A stretch of 11,058 nt of DNA from Bacteroidetes bacterium UBA2322. Its GTDB lineage: Bacteria > Bacteroidota > Bacteroidia > Chitinophagales > UBA2359. The notes beneath the pieces are model-generated. The model was not told the DNA's origin. It did no database searches and worked only from the letters and a program-made list of their open reading frames with translations. This document shows, in pieces, positions 1-6,376 of this stretch (its first letter is position 1; each line of letters opens with the position of its first letter). The DNA lies in contig DDVC01000081.1 of the NCBI GenBank assembly GCA_002345145.1, positions 6,690 to 17,747 on the forward strand, read 5' to 3'. The position numbers and the translations under genes were made by a program.

Positions 1-144
1 TTATGAATTATGAGTTATGAGTTAGGAGTTATGAATTATGAGTTAGGAGTTATGAGTTAGGAGTTATGAGTTAGGAGTTATGAGTTATGAATTAGGAGTT
101 ATGAGTTAGGAGTTAGGAGTTATGAATTATGAGTTAGGAGTTGT
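1..144. repeat. Heptanucleotide tandem array 1 (unit TTATGAG), cut by the left edge
   Basis: Read from base 1 in phase TTATGAG there are 20 complete 7-bp units and a partial twenty-first, with no indels. Only three full-unit variants occur: TTATGAG (8), TTAGGAG (8) and TTATGAA (4). The array decays at TTGTG just before base 146. The plus strand has no C from 1 to 145. The array lies 54 bp beyond the umuC stop codon, so a umuC read-through transcript would carry the CTCATAA sense. It continues beyond the window, so its full length is unknown. Confidence 0.97.
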
Positions 145-190
145 GCTTTCCTAAAAAACCTTGCCCGATTTTGTTTCTCGCAAAGGTGCA

Positions 191-220
191 AATAGTGGTT
201 AGTAACCACTCACCACTATT
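191..220. repeat. Short inverted repeats overlapping the umuC stop codon
   Basis: AGTGGTT (194-200) and AACCACT (204-210) form a perfect 7-bp stem with a 3-nt loop. A competing longer-loop pair is AATAGTGGT (191-199) with ACCACTATT (212-220). The umuC stop (199-201) lies inside the structure. On the minus strand the stem is followed by ATTTGC rather than a T-run, so it is not a clear intrinsic terminator. It could be an mRNA 3'-end hairpin, or a remnant of the CACCACT-like words also seen next to array 2. Confidence 0.5.
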
Positions 221-1470
221 GTAAGCAGTTCTTCCCAGCAGGTAGTGTATCGGGGCGAGCGTTTCAGTTGGCGCAGTTTCCAGTTGTGGTTAAATCCCTG
301 CACGGCATAGCGCACGGTATCGCGTCCCATAAGACTGTTAATAGCATCAATGGCTTGGGTTAATTGGCGTTGTTTAGGGGTAATGGCTTCGGCGGCATTA
401 AACAAGTTGGCCTGTACTTGTTGGGCTGGGGTAATGTTACTCACATACACACCGGCTTTTTTATACACATAGTGGGGGCGGTAAATGGCATCTAAAGCGC
501 TAAGGGCGTGGCTTATAAGTAAGGCGGTATGGTGTGTGGCAGTAGGCAGGCAAATGGTGCGGGTGCCGGTGTACTGTGGCAGGTGTGGCTTAAACGGATT
601 GGTATGAATAAACACCGTAAGCATACCGGCATAAGACTGCTGTTGGCGTAGTTTTTCGGCACATCGGGCAGTAAAGGTAGCCACCGCTTCGCGCAGGGCG
701 CTGAGTTGGGTTTGTTCTTGCCCAAAAGAGCGCGAGGTACAAATTCCTTTTTTGGGCGGGGTAAACAGGTTTACAGGTAAACATGAAACGCCGTTTAACT
801 CATACACCAATCTAAGTCCGGGCAAATGGAGGTGTTTTTTTACCCACTCATGCGGCTGTCGGCTGAGTTGGAGGGCGGTGGTAATGCCGTTTTTGAGCAG
901 CATTTTGGCATATTGTCGCCCTATGCCCCATACCTCTTGTACGGGCATTTGCGCCAGTGTTTGTTGTATTTGTGCGGGTTGTGTAAGTAGGTAAATGCCC
1001 TGAGCATGGTGTTTGGCAAAATAATTGGCTGCCTTTGCCAGTGTTTTAGTAGGCGCTATACCTACCGATACCGGAATGCCTGTCCACTGTTTTACCGTTT
1101 TTTTTATAGTGCGTGCAAACTCCGGCAGGGCATTTAGCGGCAGGCGGCTGAGGTCTAAAAAAGCCTCGTCTATGGAGTAAACCTCTACAAAGGGGGTTAA
1201 ATGGGTGAGCGCCTGTATAACACGTTCCGACATATCGGCATACAGGGCATAGTTAGAAGAAAATACGGCTACTTGTTTTTTTTGCAGAAGGTCTGCAATT
1301 TCAAAAGCCGGTTCGCCCATGCGTATGCCCAGCGCTTTGGCTTCATTTGAGCGGGCTACTATGCACCCATCGTTGTTAGACAATACCACCACCGGCTTAC
1401 CCCAAAGCGAGGGATTAAACACGCGCTCGCACGAGGCGTAAAAGTTATTACAATCTACTAAGGCAAACAT
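199..1470 (-). CDS. umuC: UmuC-type Y-family DNA polymerase (Pol V catalytic subunit)
   Basis: This is a 423-residue translesion DNA polymerase of the UmuC branch, about the length of E. coli UmuC (422). The palm motifs are visible: the N-terminal DCNNFYASCE with metal ligand D6 and steric-gate Tyr11, and SIDEAF with D101/E102. A fingers segment SNNDGCIVARSNEAK lies at about 31-45, and a helix-hairpin-helix-like region WGIGRQYAKMLLKNGI at about 181-196. The little-finger domain occupies about 240-345. QANLF at 353-357 matches the position of the beta-clamp-binding QLNLF of E. coli UmuC. The C-terminal DUF4113-like tail, with WKLRQ and SPRYTT, is present. The start is ATG at 1470. No umuD is adjacent: tonB lies upstream and the repeat array downstream. 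No SOS box or TAnnTTTG element was recognised upstream. The last residues (VSGY) are encoded inside an inverted repeat and may be a recent extension. Confidence 0.97.
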   Translation of the reverse strand: MFALVDCNNFYASCERVFNPSLWGKPVVVLSNNDGCIVARSNEAKALGIRMGEPAFEIADLLQKKQVAVFSSNYALYADMSERVIQALTHLTPFVEVYSIDEAFLDLSRLPLNALPEFARTIKKTVKQWTGIPVSVGIAPTKTLAKAANYFAKHHAQGIYLLTQPAQIQQTLAQMPVQEVWGIGRQYAKMLLKNGITTALQLSRQPHEWVKKHLHLPGLRLVYELNGVSCLPVNLFTPPKKGICTSRSFGQEQTQLSALREAVATFTARCAEKLRQQQSYAGMLTVFIHTNPFKPHLPQYTGTRTICLPTATHHTALLISHALSALDAIYRPHYVYKKAGVYVSNITPAQQVQANLFNAAEAITPKQRQLTQAIDAINSLMGRDTVRYAVQGFNHNWKLRQLKRSPRYTTCWEELLTIVVSGY

Positions 1471-1516
1471 AACGTATAAAAAGGGTATGCTGTTTATCTG
1501 CTGCTTACAGCCTGTT

Positions 1517-1552
1517 AAAAAAAGTTGGCTACTTTTTAGGGTAGCTTTTTTA
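1517..1552 (-). terminator. Probable intrinsic terminator downstream of tonB
   Basis: GCTAC (1528-1532) pairs with GTAGC (1541-1545). Flanking A-runs (1517-1523) and T-runs (1546-1551) extend the stem around a small bulge. Read on the minus strand it ends in a run of seven T. It lies about 135 nt after the tonB stop and before umuC, so it would separate the two transcripts. The A/T symmetry means it could act in both directions. Confidence 0.55.
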
Positions 1553-1686
1553 TTTACACAAAGCAGGAGAAATGCCTACCCCAGCCCTTTTATACAAATG
1601 CCGGATAGCGCCGTAATAACAAAGCCGGGGTGGGCAGGGTTTTAAACGTAGCAGATTTTATTGGTTGCGCTTATTTTAGGGCATAC

Positions 1687-2535
1687 TCACTCCAATTTAA
1701 ACTTAAAGGGCAGTGTATAGGCAACCCTTACCGCTTTACCACGCTGTTTGCCGGGTTTCCATTTAGGCATCAGTTTTACCACGCGTATAGCCTCTTCATC
1801 TATGCCGGCGCCACCGCCGGGCAAGCCACGTTTTAGGTGTACTTGGCTAATAGAGCCGTCTTCCATAACCACAAAGCCAACAAAAACAGTACCTTCAATG
1901 CTGTTTTCGCGCGCCATGGCAGGGTATCGGGTATTTTGCGCCAAAAAGGCAAACAAGTCTGCCTGACCACCCACAAATTCGGGCATTTGTTCTACTATGG
2001 TAAAAATTTCGGGCTCTGCCTCCACTTCTTCCTTTTTTACCGGCTTAGGCACATTGGGCATAGCCACCGGCTCTATGGCAGCCACATCGGGCTGGGCGGG
2101 CTCTACCTGTGTGTTTTCATCGGCTTCGTTCAAAGCCAAATCGGGCTCGTTTTCAATAACTTCCTCATCGTTTACCAGTTCAATTTTGGGGGGCGGCGGG
2201 GGCAGGGTTTTGGGCGGCTGCACAGTTTGCGGAGGTAAAATTTCGGTCATGTCATCAGGAACAAAAAAGCCGGGTAAAGCCTTTACCTTGCCCGATGACT
2301 GCCTAAAATTAAACGCCAACAAAACCATTAACAACGATAATACTAACCCTACTTTTAAAAATATACCGCCATAGCTTTGTATATCCACTTCGGGATATTT
2401 TCTTTGCAGTACCGAGTAGGGTTTTTGGGCGTATTTTTGCATCAGCATTTCGGGCGTGTACCGGCTAAACAAAAATACCGCTAAACCAAGCGCTAAAACA
2501 GGACTAAACAGGGCTAAAAGCAACAAATAGAACAT
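1687..2535 (-). CDS. tonB: TonB-family energy transducer with two N-terminal membrane segments
   Basis: This 282-residue protein couples the inner-membrane proton gradient to TonB-dependent outer-membrane receptors. Residues 1-23 form one hydrophobic segment. A second (about 56-77, GGIFLKVGLVLSLLMVLLAF) matches the usual single anchor of Bacteroidota TonB proteins. A periplasmic Pro-rich spacer follows (about 100-117, including PPPPP), then an acidic Glu/Pro linker (120-175). The C-terminal TonB domain runs over about 178-282, with EQMPEFVGG, YPAMARE, GTVFVGFVV, the DGSI turn, DEEAIRVVKLMPKWKPGKQRGK and a final LPFKFKLE strand. No exbB or exbD is nearby, so the ExbBD complex must be encoded elsewhere. 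The start is ATG at 2535, supported by a promoter-like element about 42 nt upstream. The additional first membrane segment is unusual for the family. The function is clear; the receptor partner is not. Confidence 0.93.
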   Translation of the reverse strand: MFYLLLLALFSPVLALGLAVFLFSRYTPEMLMQKYAQKPYSVLQRKYPEVDIQSYGGIFLKVGLVLSLLMVLLAFNFRQSSGKVKALPGFFVPDDMTEILPPQTVQPPKTLPPPPPKIELVNDEEVIENEPDLALNEADENTQVEPAQPDVAAIEPVAMPNVPKPVKKEEVEAEPEIFTIVEQMPEFVGGQADLFAFLAQNTRYPAMARENSIEGTVFVGFVVMEDGSISQVHLKRGLPGGGAGIDEEAIRVVKLMPKWKPGKQRGKAVRVAYTLPFKFKLE

Positions 2536-2576
2536 AATTTCGTTTTTTAAGGAGTGAACAATGTTTTAACCAATGC

Positions 2577-2604
2577 CAAAGTTAGGGCGCTACTTTTGCC
2601 CAAT
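2577..2604 (-). promoter_or_regulatory. Bacteroidota-type promoter for tonB
   Basis: On the minus strand the -7 box TAACTTTG (2584-2577) is an exact match to TAnnTTTG. It is preceded at 16 nt by ATTG (2604-2601), three of four bases of the -33 TTTG element. Transcription would begin near 2570 and leave a leader of about 35 nt. The box overlaps the opposing promoter element at 2591-2598. Confidence 0.5.
2591..2598 (+). promoter_or_regulatory. Possible -7 promoter box for the DUF4294 gene
   Basis: TACTTTTG is an exact match to the Bacteroidota -7 consensus TAnnTTTG. No good -33 TTTG sits at the expected distance; only a T-run at 2564-2567 is near. It would give a leader of roughly 190 nt to the GTG start at 2798. 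Confidence 0.3.
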
Positions 2605-2797
2605 GAATAGCGTCTAAACAGGCGTAGTTTTTGCTTTTGTAAACGTAAGCATTTTACTTGCAGGCGTAGCAGGGCGTATGCCGGCTAAAACTACCCGCAC
2701 AATAATTTGCACAGCTCCGTTAAACAAGGGCGTTTGCCTTATATCCAATTTACTGCCAACTACCCCATTTAACCACGTTTTTTTAAATACTTCAACC

Positions 2798-3523
2798 GTG
2801 AAAAAAACAGCCCCCGTTATACTTGCCATTTTACTTTGGGCATCGGCAAACCTTATGGCGCAAAACCCCGCCGCTAAAACCGACTCCTTGCGCGGCAAAC
2901 CCCTAAACCAGCTCTCGTTTTTGGGGCTTTGCATTTTGGGTAAGGACACCATTCCGTGTGTGCAATTAGAAGAAATTATTGTTTCTGATAAAAAGCGAAG
3001 CCCCGAAGAAGAAGCCGCCTACCGAAAACTGAAACGCAATGTAATTAAGGTGTACCCTTATGCACAGCGAGCCATAGCGCTCATAAATGAGTTAGATGCC
3101 ATAAACGCCTCGCTTACCCGCCGCCGCGATGAGCGCAAATACCGCAATTACTTAGAAGAGCAACTCCGCAAACAGTTTTCGGAGGAGGTAAAAGACCTTA
3201 GCATTTCGCAAGGTAAAGTGCTCATAAAACTCATAGAACGCGGCACCAACAAACCGTTTTACGATATAGTAAAAGAGCAAAAAAACTGGGTAACTGCCTT
3301 TTTTTACCACAATGTGGGTAAATCTTACGGCTACGACCTGAAGGAAGGCTATAAACCCGAAAATTACAGCGACCTGGAAAGCATAGTGAGCTTTTTAGAA
3401 CAAAACGGAGTGCAATACTTTGGCTACCGCTCTTACCCCGAATCAAACGCCCTCAAAAATTTTGAAATGCCCAAGGTAAACGATGTTATTAACTCTAAAA
3501 AAAAGGGTAAAAAAGAGCGCTAA
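2798..3523 (+). CDS. Secreted DUF4294 family protein of unknown function
   Basis: With the GTG start at 2798 this is a 241-residue protein. It opens with a signal peptide: VKK, then the hydrophobic stretch APVILAILLWASANLMA, with likely cleavage after Ala21. I recognise the body as DUF4294, a family known essentially from Bacteroidota. The core RNVIKVYPYAQRA is at about 80-92. A charged helical stretch RRRDERKYRNYLEEQLRKQF spans 108-127. SISQGKVLIKLIERGTNKPFYDIVKE is at about 135-160, followed by the aromatic segment WVTAFFYHNVGKSYGYDLKEGY. The C-terminus is Lys-rich (SKKKGKKER). An upstream ATG at 2678 would add 40 residues that look like noncoding sequence and would bury the signal peptide, so I prefer the GTG. 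The biochemical role is unknown; a periplasmic or cell-surface location is inferred. The gene diverges from tonB and precedes ssb by 128 bp. Confidence 0.8.
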   Translation: MKKTAPVILAILLWASANLMAQNPAAKTDSLRGKPLNQLSFLGLCILGKDTIPCVQLEEIIVSDKKRSPEEEAAYRKLKRNVIKVYPYAQRAIALINELDAINASLTRRRDERKYRNYLEEQLRKQFSEEVKDLSISQGKVLIKLIERGTNKPFYDIVKEQKNWVTAFFYHNVGKSYGYDLKEGYKPENYSDLESIVSFLEQNGVQYFGYRSYPESNALKNFEMPKVNDVINSKKKGKKER

Positions 3524-3610
3524 CACCCAAAAACTTGCTTAAAACACAAACAATCCCTAAAAAAAACGAAAAAAAAGAGCGTACAAAAACGGTTTTTCAA
3601 CATAATTGCT

Positions 3611-3618
3611 TATTTTTG
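3611..3618 (+). promoter_or_regulatory. -7 promoter box upstream of ssb
   Basis: TATTTTTG is an exact TAnnTTTG match ending 33 nt before the ssb ATG. It shares the 10-mer TATTTTTGTG with the gldE promoter at 4247. The -33 region has only a T-run (3593-3597) at a short spacing. Confidence 0.45.
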
Positions 3619-3651
3619 TGTATTATTATCACACCTAAAAACAACTGTATT

Positions 3652-4107
3652 ATGAGCTTAAACAAAGTAATGCTGATTGGCAACCTGGGCAAAGACCCCG
3701 AAATCCAAACTTTTGACAGTGGCGCTAAAAAAGCGGCTTTCTCTCTTGCCACAACTGAAAAATATACCAACCGAGACGGGCAAAAGACAGATGCAACCGA
3801 ATGGCACAACATAGTATGTTGGAACAAACTTGCCGACCTTGCCGAAAACTACCTCAAAAAAGGCAAGCAAATTTATGTGGAAGGTAAAATAAAAACCCGC
3901 TCATGGGAAGAAGACGGTAAAAAGCGCTACATTACCGAAATAGAAGCATTAGGTATTCAAATGCTGGGGCAAAAAGGCGATGGCGGCGGCACTGATGGCG
4001 GCAGCGGTGGTTATACCAACTCTTACAACACGCCCGATACCTCAAAAGGCAAACAAACAGAAACACCCCAACCCCCCATTCAAGACCAAGACGACCTGCC
4101 TTTTTAA
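3652..4107 (+). CDS. ssb: Single-stranded DNA-binding protein
   Basis: This 151-residue SSB protects single-stranded DNA during replication, recombination and repair. The OB-fold starts MSLNKVMLIGNLGKDPEIQ. It continues through the WHNIVCWNKLADLAENYLKKGKQIYVEG core (about 51-78) and the strand KTRSWEEDGKKRYITEIEA (81-99). A Gly-rich, low-complexity linker follows (about 108-145). The C-terminus is the acidic tip DQDDLPF, the DDxPF-type tail that docks partner repair proteins. The start chosen is ATG at 3652. The open frame extends 39 codons further upstream, but only this Met aligns with the conserved SSB N-terminus, and the promoter-like element lies between the two. A strong terminator follows the gene. 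Confidence 0.97.
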   Translation: MSLNKVMLIGNLGKDPEIQTFDSGAKKAAFSLATTEKYTNRDGQKTDATEWHNIVCWNKLADLAENYLKKGKQIYVEGKIKTRSWEEDGKKRYITEIEALGIQMLGQKGDGGGTDGGSGGYTNSYNTPDTSKGKQTETPQPPIQDQDDLPF

Positions 4108-4147
4108 ACACACAGGTTTGCCTTAGATGTTTAAAAAACCATCAATA

Positions 4148-4190
4148 CCCGATGAGCGCCCGCCAAAACAAGCGCTCATCGGGCGTTTTT
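4148..4190 (+). terminator. Rho-independent terminator after ssb
   Basis: CCCGATGAGCGC (4148-4159) and GCGCTCATCGGG (4172-4183) form a perfect 12-bp GC-rich stem with a 12-nt loop. CG and five T (4186-4190) follow directly. It sits 40 nt past the ssb stop and separates ssb from gldE, which has its own promoter-like sequence. Confidence 0.9.
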
Positions 4191-4225
4191 GGTTGCATTT
4201 ATGGGTATTGCCGTAAGTAAATGCG

Positions 4226-4254
4226 TTGTAAGTAAACATCATCACGTATTTTTG
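4226..4254 (+). promoter_or_regulatory. Bacteroidota-type promoter for gldE
   Basis: TTG (4226-4228), an 18-nt spacer and TATTTTTG (4247-4254) match the TTG / TAnnTTTG promoter architecture closely. It lies after the ssb terminator and about 80 nt before the proposed gldE start. Confidence 0.6.
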
Positions 4255-4333
4255 TGCTAAATTTGCACTCGGTTTGCATATTTGGGTTGCCCGCAAAGGC
4301 AAGCCGCTTATGGTTTAACTAAATTTTACAACT

Positions 4334-5764
4334 TTGGACAGTAGTAGCGCCGATAGCGCCCCGCCCCTCTTATCCTTGTTTCTTAATGTTTTGCCCGATG
4401 TTGTGCAGCAGGCAGGGTTATATGCTGCTCTGCCGGGTTTTAATGCCGCTATGAATATAAGCGGCGCAATAATTGCCTTTGTTTGTATTTGCATTTTGTT
4501 GTTTTTTTCTGCCCTTATGTCGGGGTCAGAAATAGCGTTTTTTTCTCTATCGGCACATCAAATAAACTATTTGCGCAAAACAGAAAACGCTGCCAATAAA
4601 CGCATTTTACACCTGCTCCACCAACCTAATTTTTTGCTGGCTACCATTCTTATAGCCAATAACCTTATTAACATAGCCATTGTACTGATTGCCAACTATC
4701 TTATTGGCAACCTGTTTTACATACCCGATGAGCAAAAAATAATCAGTTTCATTATTAATACGGTGGCAGTTACCTTTGTACTGGTACTGCTGGGCGAGCT
4801 TACGCCTAAAATTTATGCCAACTATAATAACCTGAGGCTTGCCATTTTTACCTCTTTGCCCTTGTCTGTATTTTACCGGTTGTTGTACCCGTTTAGCCGG
4901 CTGCTGGCTTACTCTACCGATGCCATTGAAAAACGAATAGACGACATGCGCAAAAACTTTATTGGGCAAGATGAAATTCACCAGGCAATAGATATAGTGG
5001 CACAAGCTAACCCAACCGGACACGACGAACTGAAAGAGGTGGATATGCTAAAACGCATAGTGGCGCTCCGAAACATTATGGTAAAACAGATTAAACGTCC
5101 CAGAATAGATATTTTTGCCCTCAACCAGGGGCTTCCGTTTGACCAATTGCGCCAGCTTGTTATACAAGAAGCCTACTCCCGTATTCCGGTTTATGAAGAA
5201 GATATTGACCACATAACCGGTATTATATACGCCAAAGACCTGCTGGAACATGTAGATAAAGATAGCGCATTTAACTGGTCTGCCTTGGTAAAAGAACCCT
5301 ACTTTGTGCCCGAAAATAAACGCATTTATGAACTGCTTAAAGAAATGCAGCAGGAACATATACACATGGCTATTGTGGTAGATGAATATGGCGGCACATC
5401 GGGCTTAATTACTATGGAAGATATTTTGGAAGAAATAGTGGGCGATATACGCGATGAGTTTGATTATGACGAAGAGGTTTTAGACGTTAAAAAGGTAAAA
5501 AACAACGTGTATGTAGCCGATGGACATATTTTGCTGCACGACTTGTGTAAAGCCATGAAACTTGACCGCAACACATTTGCCGAGGCACGTGGCGAGGCTA
5601 ATTCGCTTGCGGGTATGTTGTTTGAGCTATCGGGCAAGTTTTTGCAAAAGGGCGATTTTGTTACTTACCAAAAATACAAATTTACCGTTCTGGAAACAGA
5701 AGATACCAATATAGAAAAAGTGCAAATAGACATGCTTGACAAAGCCGCTACCGATGCTGCCTAA
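4334..5764 (+). CDS. gldE: GldE-like membrane protein, CNNM (DUF21)-CBS-CorC/HlyC family
   Basis: This 476-residue membrane protein has the full CNNM/CorC architecture. The DUF21 transmembrane domain covers about 43-235. Its first helix is followed by the family signature SALMSGSEIAFFSLS (59-73), and it also carries ILIANNLINIAIV (105-117) and LGELTPKIYAN (153-163). A CBS pair covers about 250-372 (RIPVYEEDIDHITGIIYAKDLL; VVDEYGGTSGLITMEDILEEIVGDI). A CorC/HlyC domain follows (about 385-467). In Bacteroidota the gene after ssb is commonly gldE, named for gliding motility, and this placement supports the name. The CNNM relatives include Mg/Co efflux proteins, so a transport role is possible. 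The start is TTG at 4334, which leaves a 40-residue N-terminal tail. ATG at 4451 is an alternative that begins just before the first helix. gldD, the usual next gene, is absent. Confidence 0.85.
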   Translation: MDSSSADSAPPLLSLFLNVLPDVVQQAGLYAALPGFNAAMNISGAIIAFVCICILLFFSALMSGSEIAFFSLSAHQINYLRKTENAANKRILHLLHQPNFLLATILIANNLINIAIVLIANYLIGNLFYIPDEQKIISFIINTVAVTFVLVLLGELTPKIYANYNNLRLAIFTSLPLSVFYRLLYPFSRLLAYSTDAIEKRIDDMRKNFIGQDEIHQAIDIVAQANPTGHDELKEVDMLKRIVALRNIMVKQIKRPRIDIFALNQGLPFDQLRQLVIQEAYSRIPVYEEDIDHITGIIYAKDLLEHVDKDSAFNWSALVKEPYFVPENKRIYELLKEMQQEHIHMAIVVDEYGGTSGLITMEDILEEIVGDIRDEFDYDEEVLDVKKVKNNVYVADGHILLHDLCKAMKLDRNTFAEARGEANSLAGMLFELSGKFLQKGDFVTYQKYKFTVLETEDTNIEKVQIDMLDKAATDAA

Positions 5765-5790
5765 CATGTTTTGCCTGCACGGTAAGCCGT

Positions 5791-6366
5791 TTAGCTGATG
5801 GTAATGGTAATTTGTGCCTGCTCGTGCCAGCGTTTTTTTATTTGGTCATATTCATCGGGAGTAAGCAGCCCTTTGTTTTTGAGCCACTCTATATTAGCAA
5901 TGGCAGCCACATCTTCGCTTGCTTTAATTTGTTCGGCAAAAATGGCGGCAAGCTCTTTACCTCTAAGCTGCATTTGGTGGTAATAATCGGCAAATTTTGA
6001 AATATCAAAGTTTTCAAGTGTGCCGCCTTGCTCAAAATGCTGTGCTAAAACCTGCCCCACGGCATAAGTGCTTGCACCCGATAGCGCCGGCATAGCTACC
6101 AAGCCGCCTACGGTGCCTATTACGGGCAGCACTTTTATAATGCTGCTGAGTAAACGGGGAGCCATTCCACCCATTACAGCTAATACACGGGTTTTAGCCT
6201 CTGAGGTTTGGTAGGGCACTTGGTAATGCCGGCAAAGCCGTTTTACCATTTCTAACTGCAAGGTGGTAACTAACCCAAAATCGAGCAGCGGAACGGGTAA
6301 TAAGCCCGCCCCTACCGACCATTTGGCATAGTTGTTAATTATTTTTTGAGCTTCGGTGTTTTGCAT
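5791..6366 (-). CDS. DUF697 family protein with C-terminal SHOCT-like motif
   Basis: This 191-residue protein begins at ATG 6366, 10 nt after the uvrB stop, so the two are probably co-transcribed. Residues 8-50 carry the DUF697 (YcjF-related) signature: a short helix, then AKWSVGAGLLPVPLLDFG and LQLEMVKRLCRHYQV. A second Gly-rich hydrophobic segment follows (about 62-108, with VIGTVGGLVAMPALSGASTYAVG). DUF697 is best known fused or adjacent to GTPases; no GTPase is present here. The end contains IEWLKNKGLLTPDEYDQIKKRW (159-180), a SHOCT-type short helical motif. The hydrophobic hairpins suggest membrane association. No function is known. The open frame extends 41 codons upstream into uvrB, but that part reads as out-of-frame uvrB. 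The gene converges on gldE with only 26 bp between the stops. Confidence 0.8.
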   Translation of the reverse strand: MQNTEAQKIINNYAKWSVGAGLLPVPLLDFGLVTTLQLEMVKRLCRHYQVPYQTSEAKTRVLAVMGGMAPRLLSSIIKVLPVIGTVGGLVAMPALSGASTYAVGQVLAQHFEQGGTLENFDISKFADYYHQMQLRGKELAAIFAEQIKASEDVAAIANIEWLKNKGLLTPDEYDQIKKRWHEQAQITITIS

Positions 6367-6376
6367 GGGGTAGTTA

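Noticed and set aside
175..193. Promoter-like CACCTTTG on the minus strand between umuC and array 1
   Set aside because: It has one mismatch to the -7 consensus and no supported gene downstream in the window.
1997..2374. Plus-strand open frame opposite tonB, Ser/Gly-rich
   Set aside because: It is the antisense of the low-complexity Pro/Glu-rich TonB linker; the composition explains the absence of stops.
2678..2797. ATG 2678 as the start of the DUF4294 protein
   Set aside because: The added 40 residues look noncoding and would place the signal peptide internally.
3535..3651. Longer SSB start
   Set aside because: The conserved SSB N-terminus begins at ATG 3652, and a promoter-like box lies in the upstream part.
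5779..5790. Hairpin ACGG-TAAG-CCGT between gldE and the DUF697 gene
   Set aside because: The stem is only 4 bp with no T-run on either side; too weak to call a terminator.
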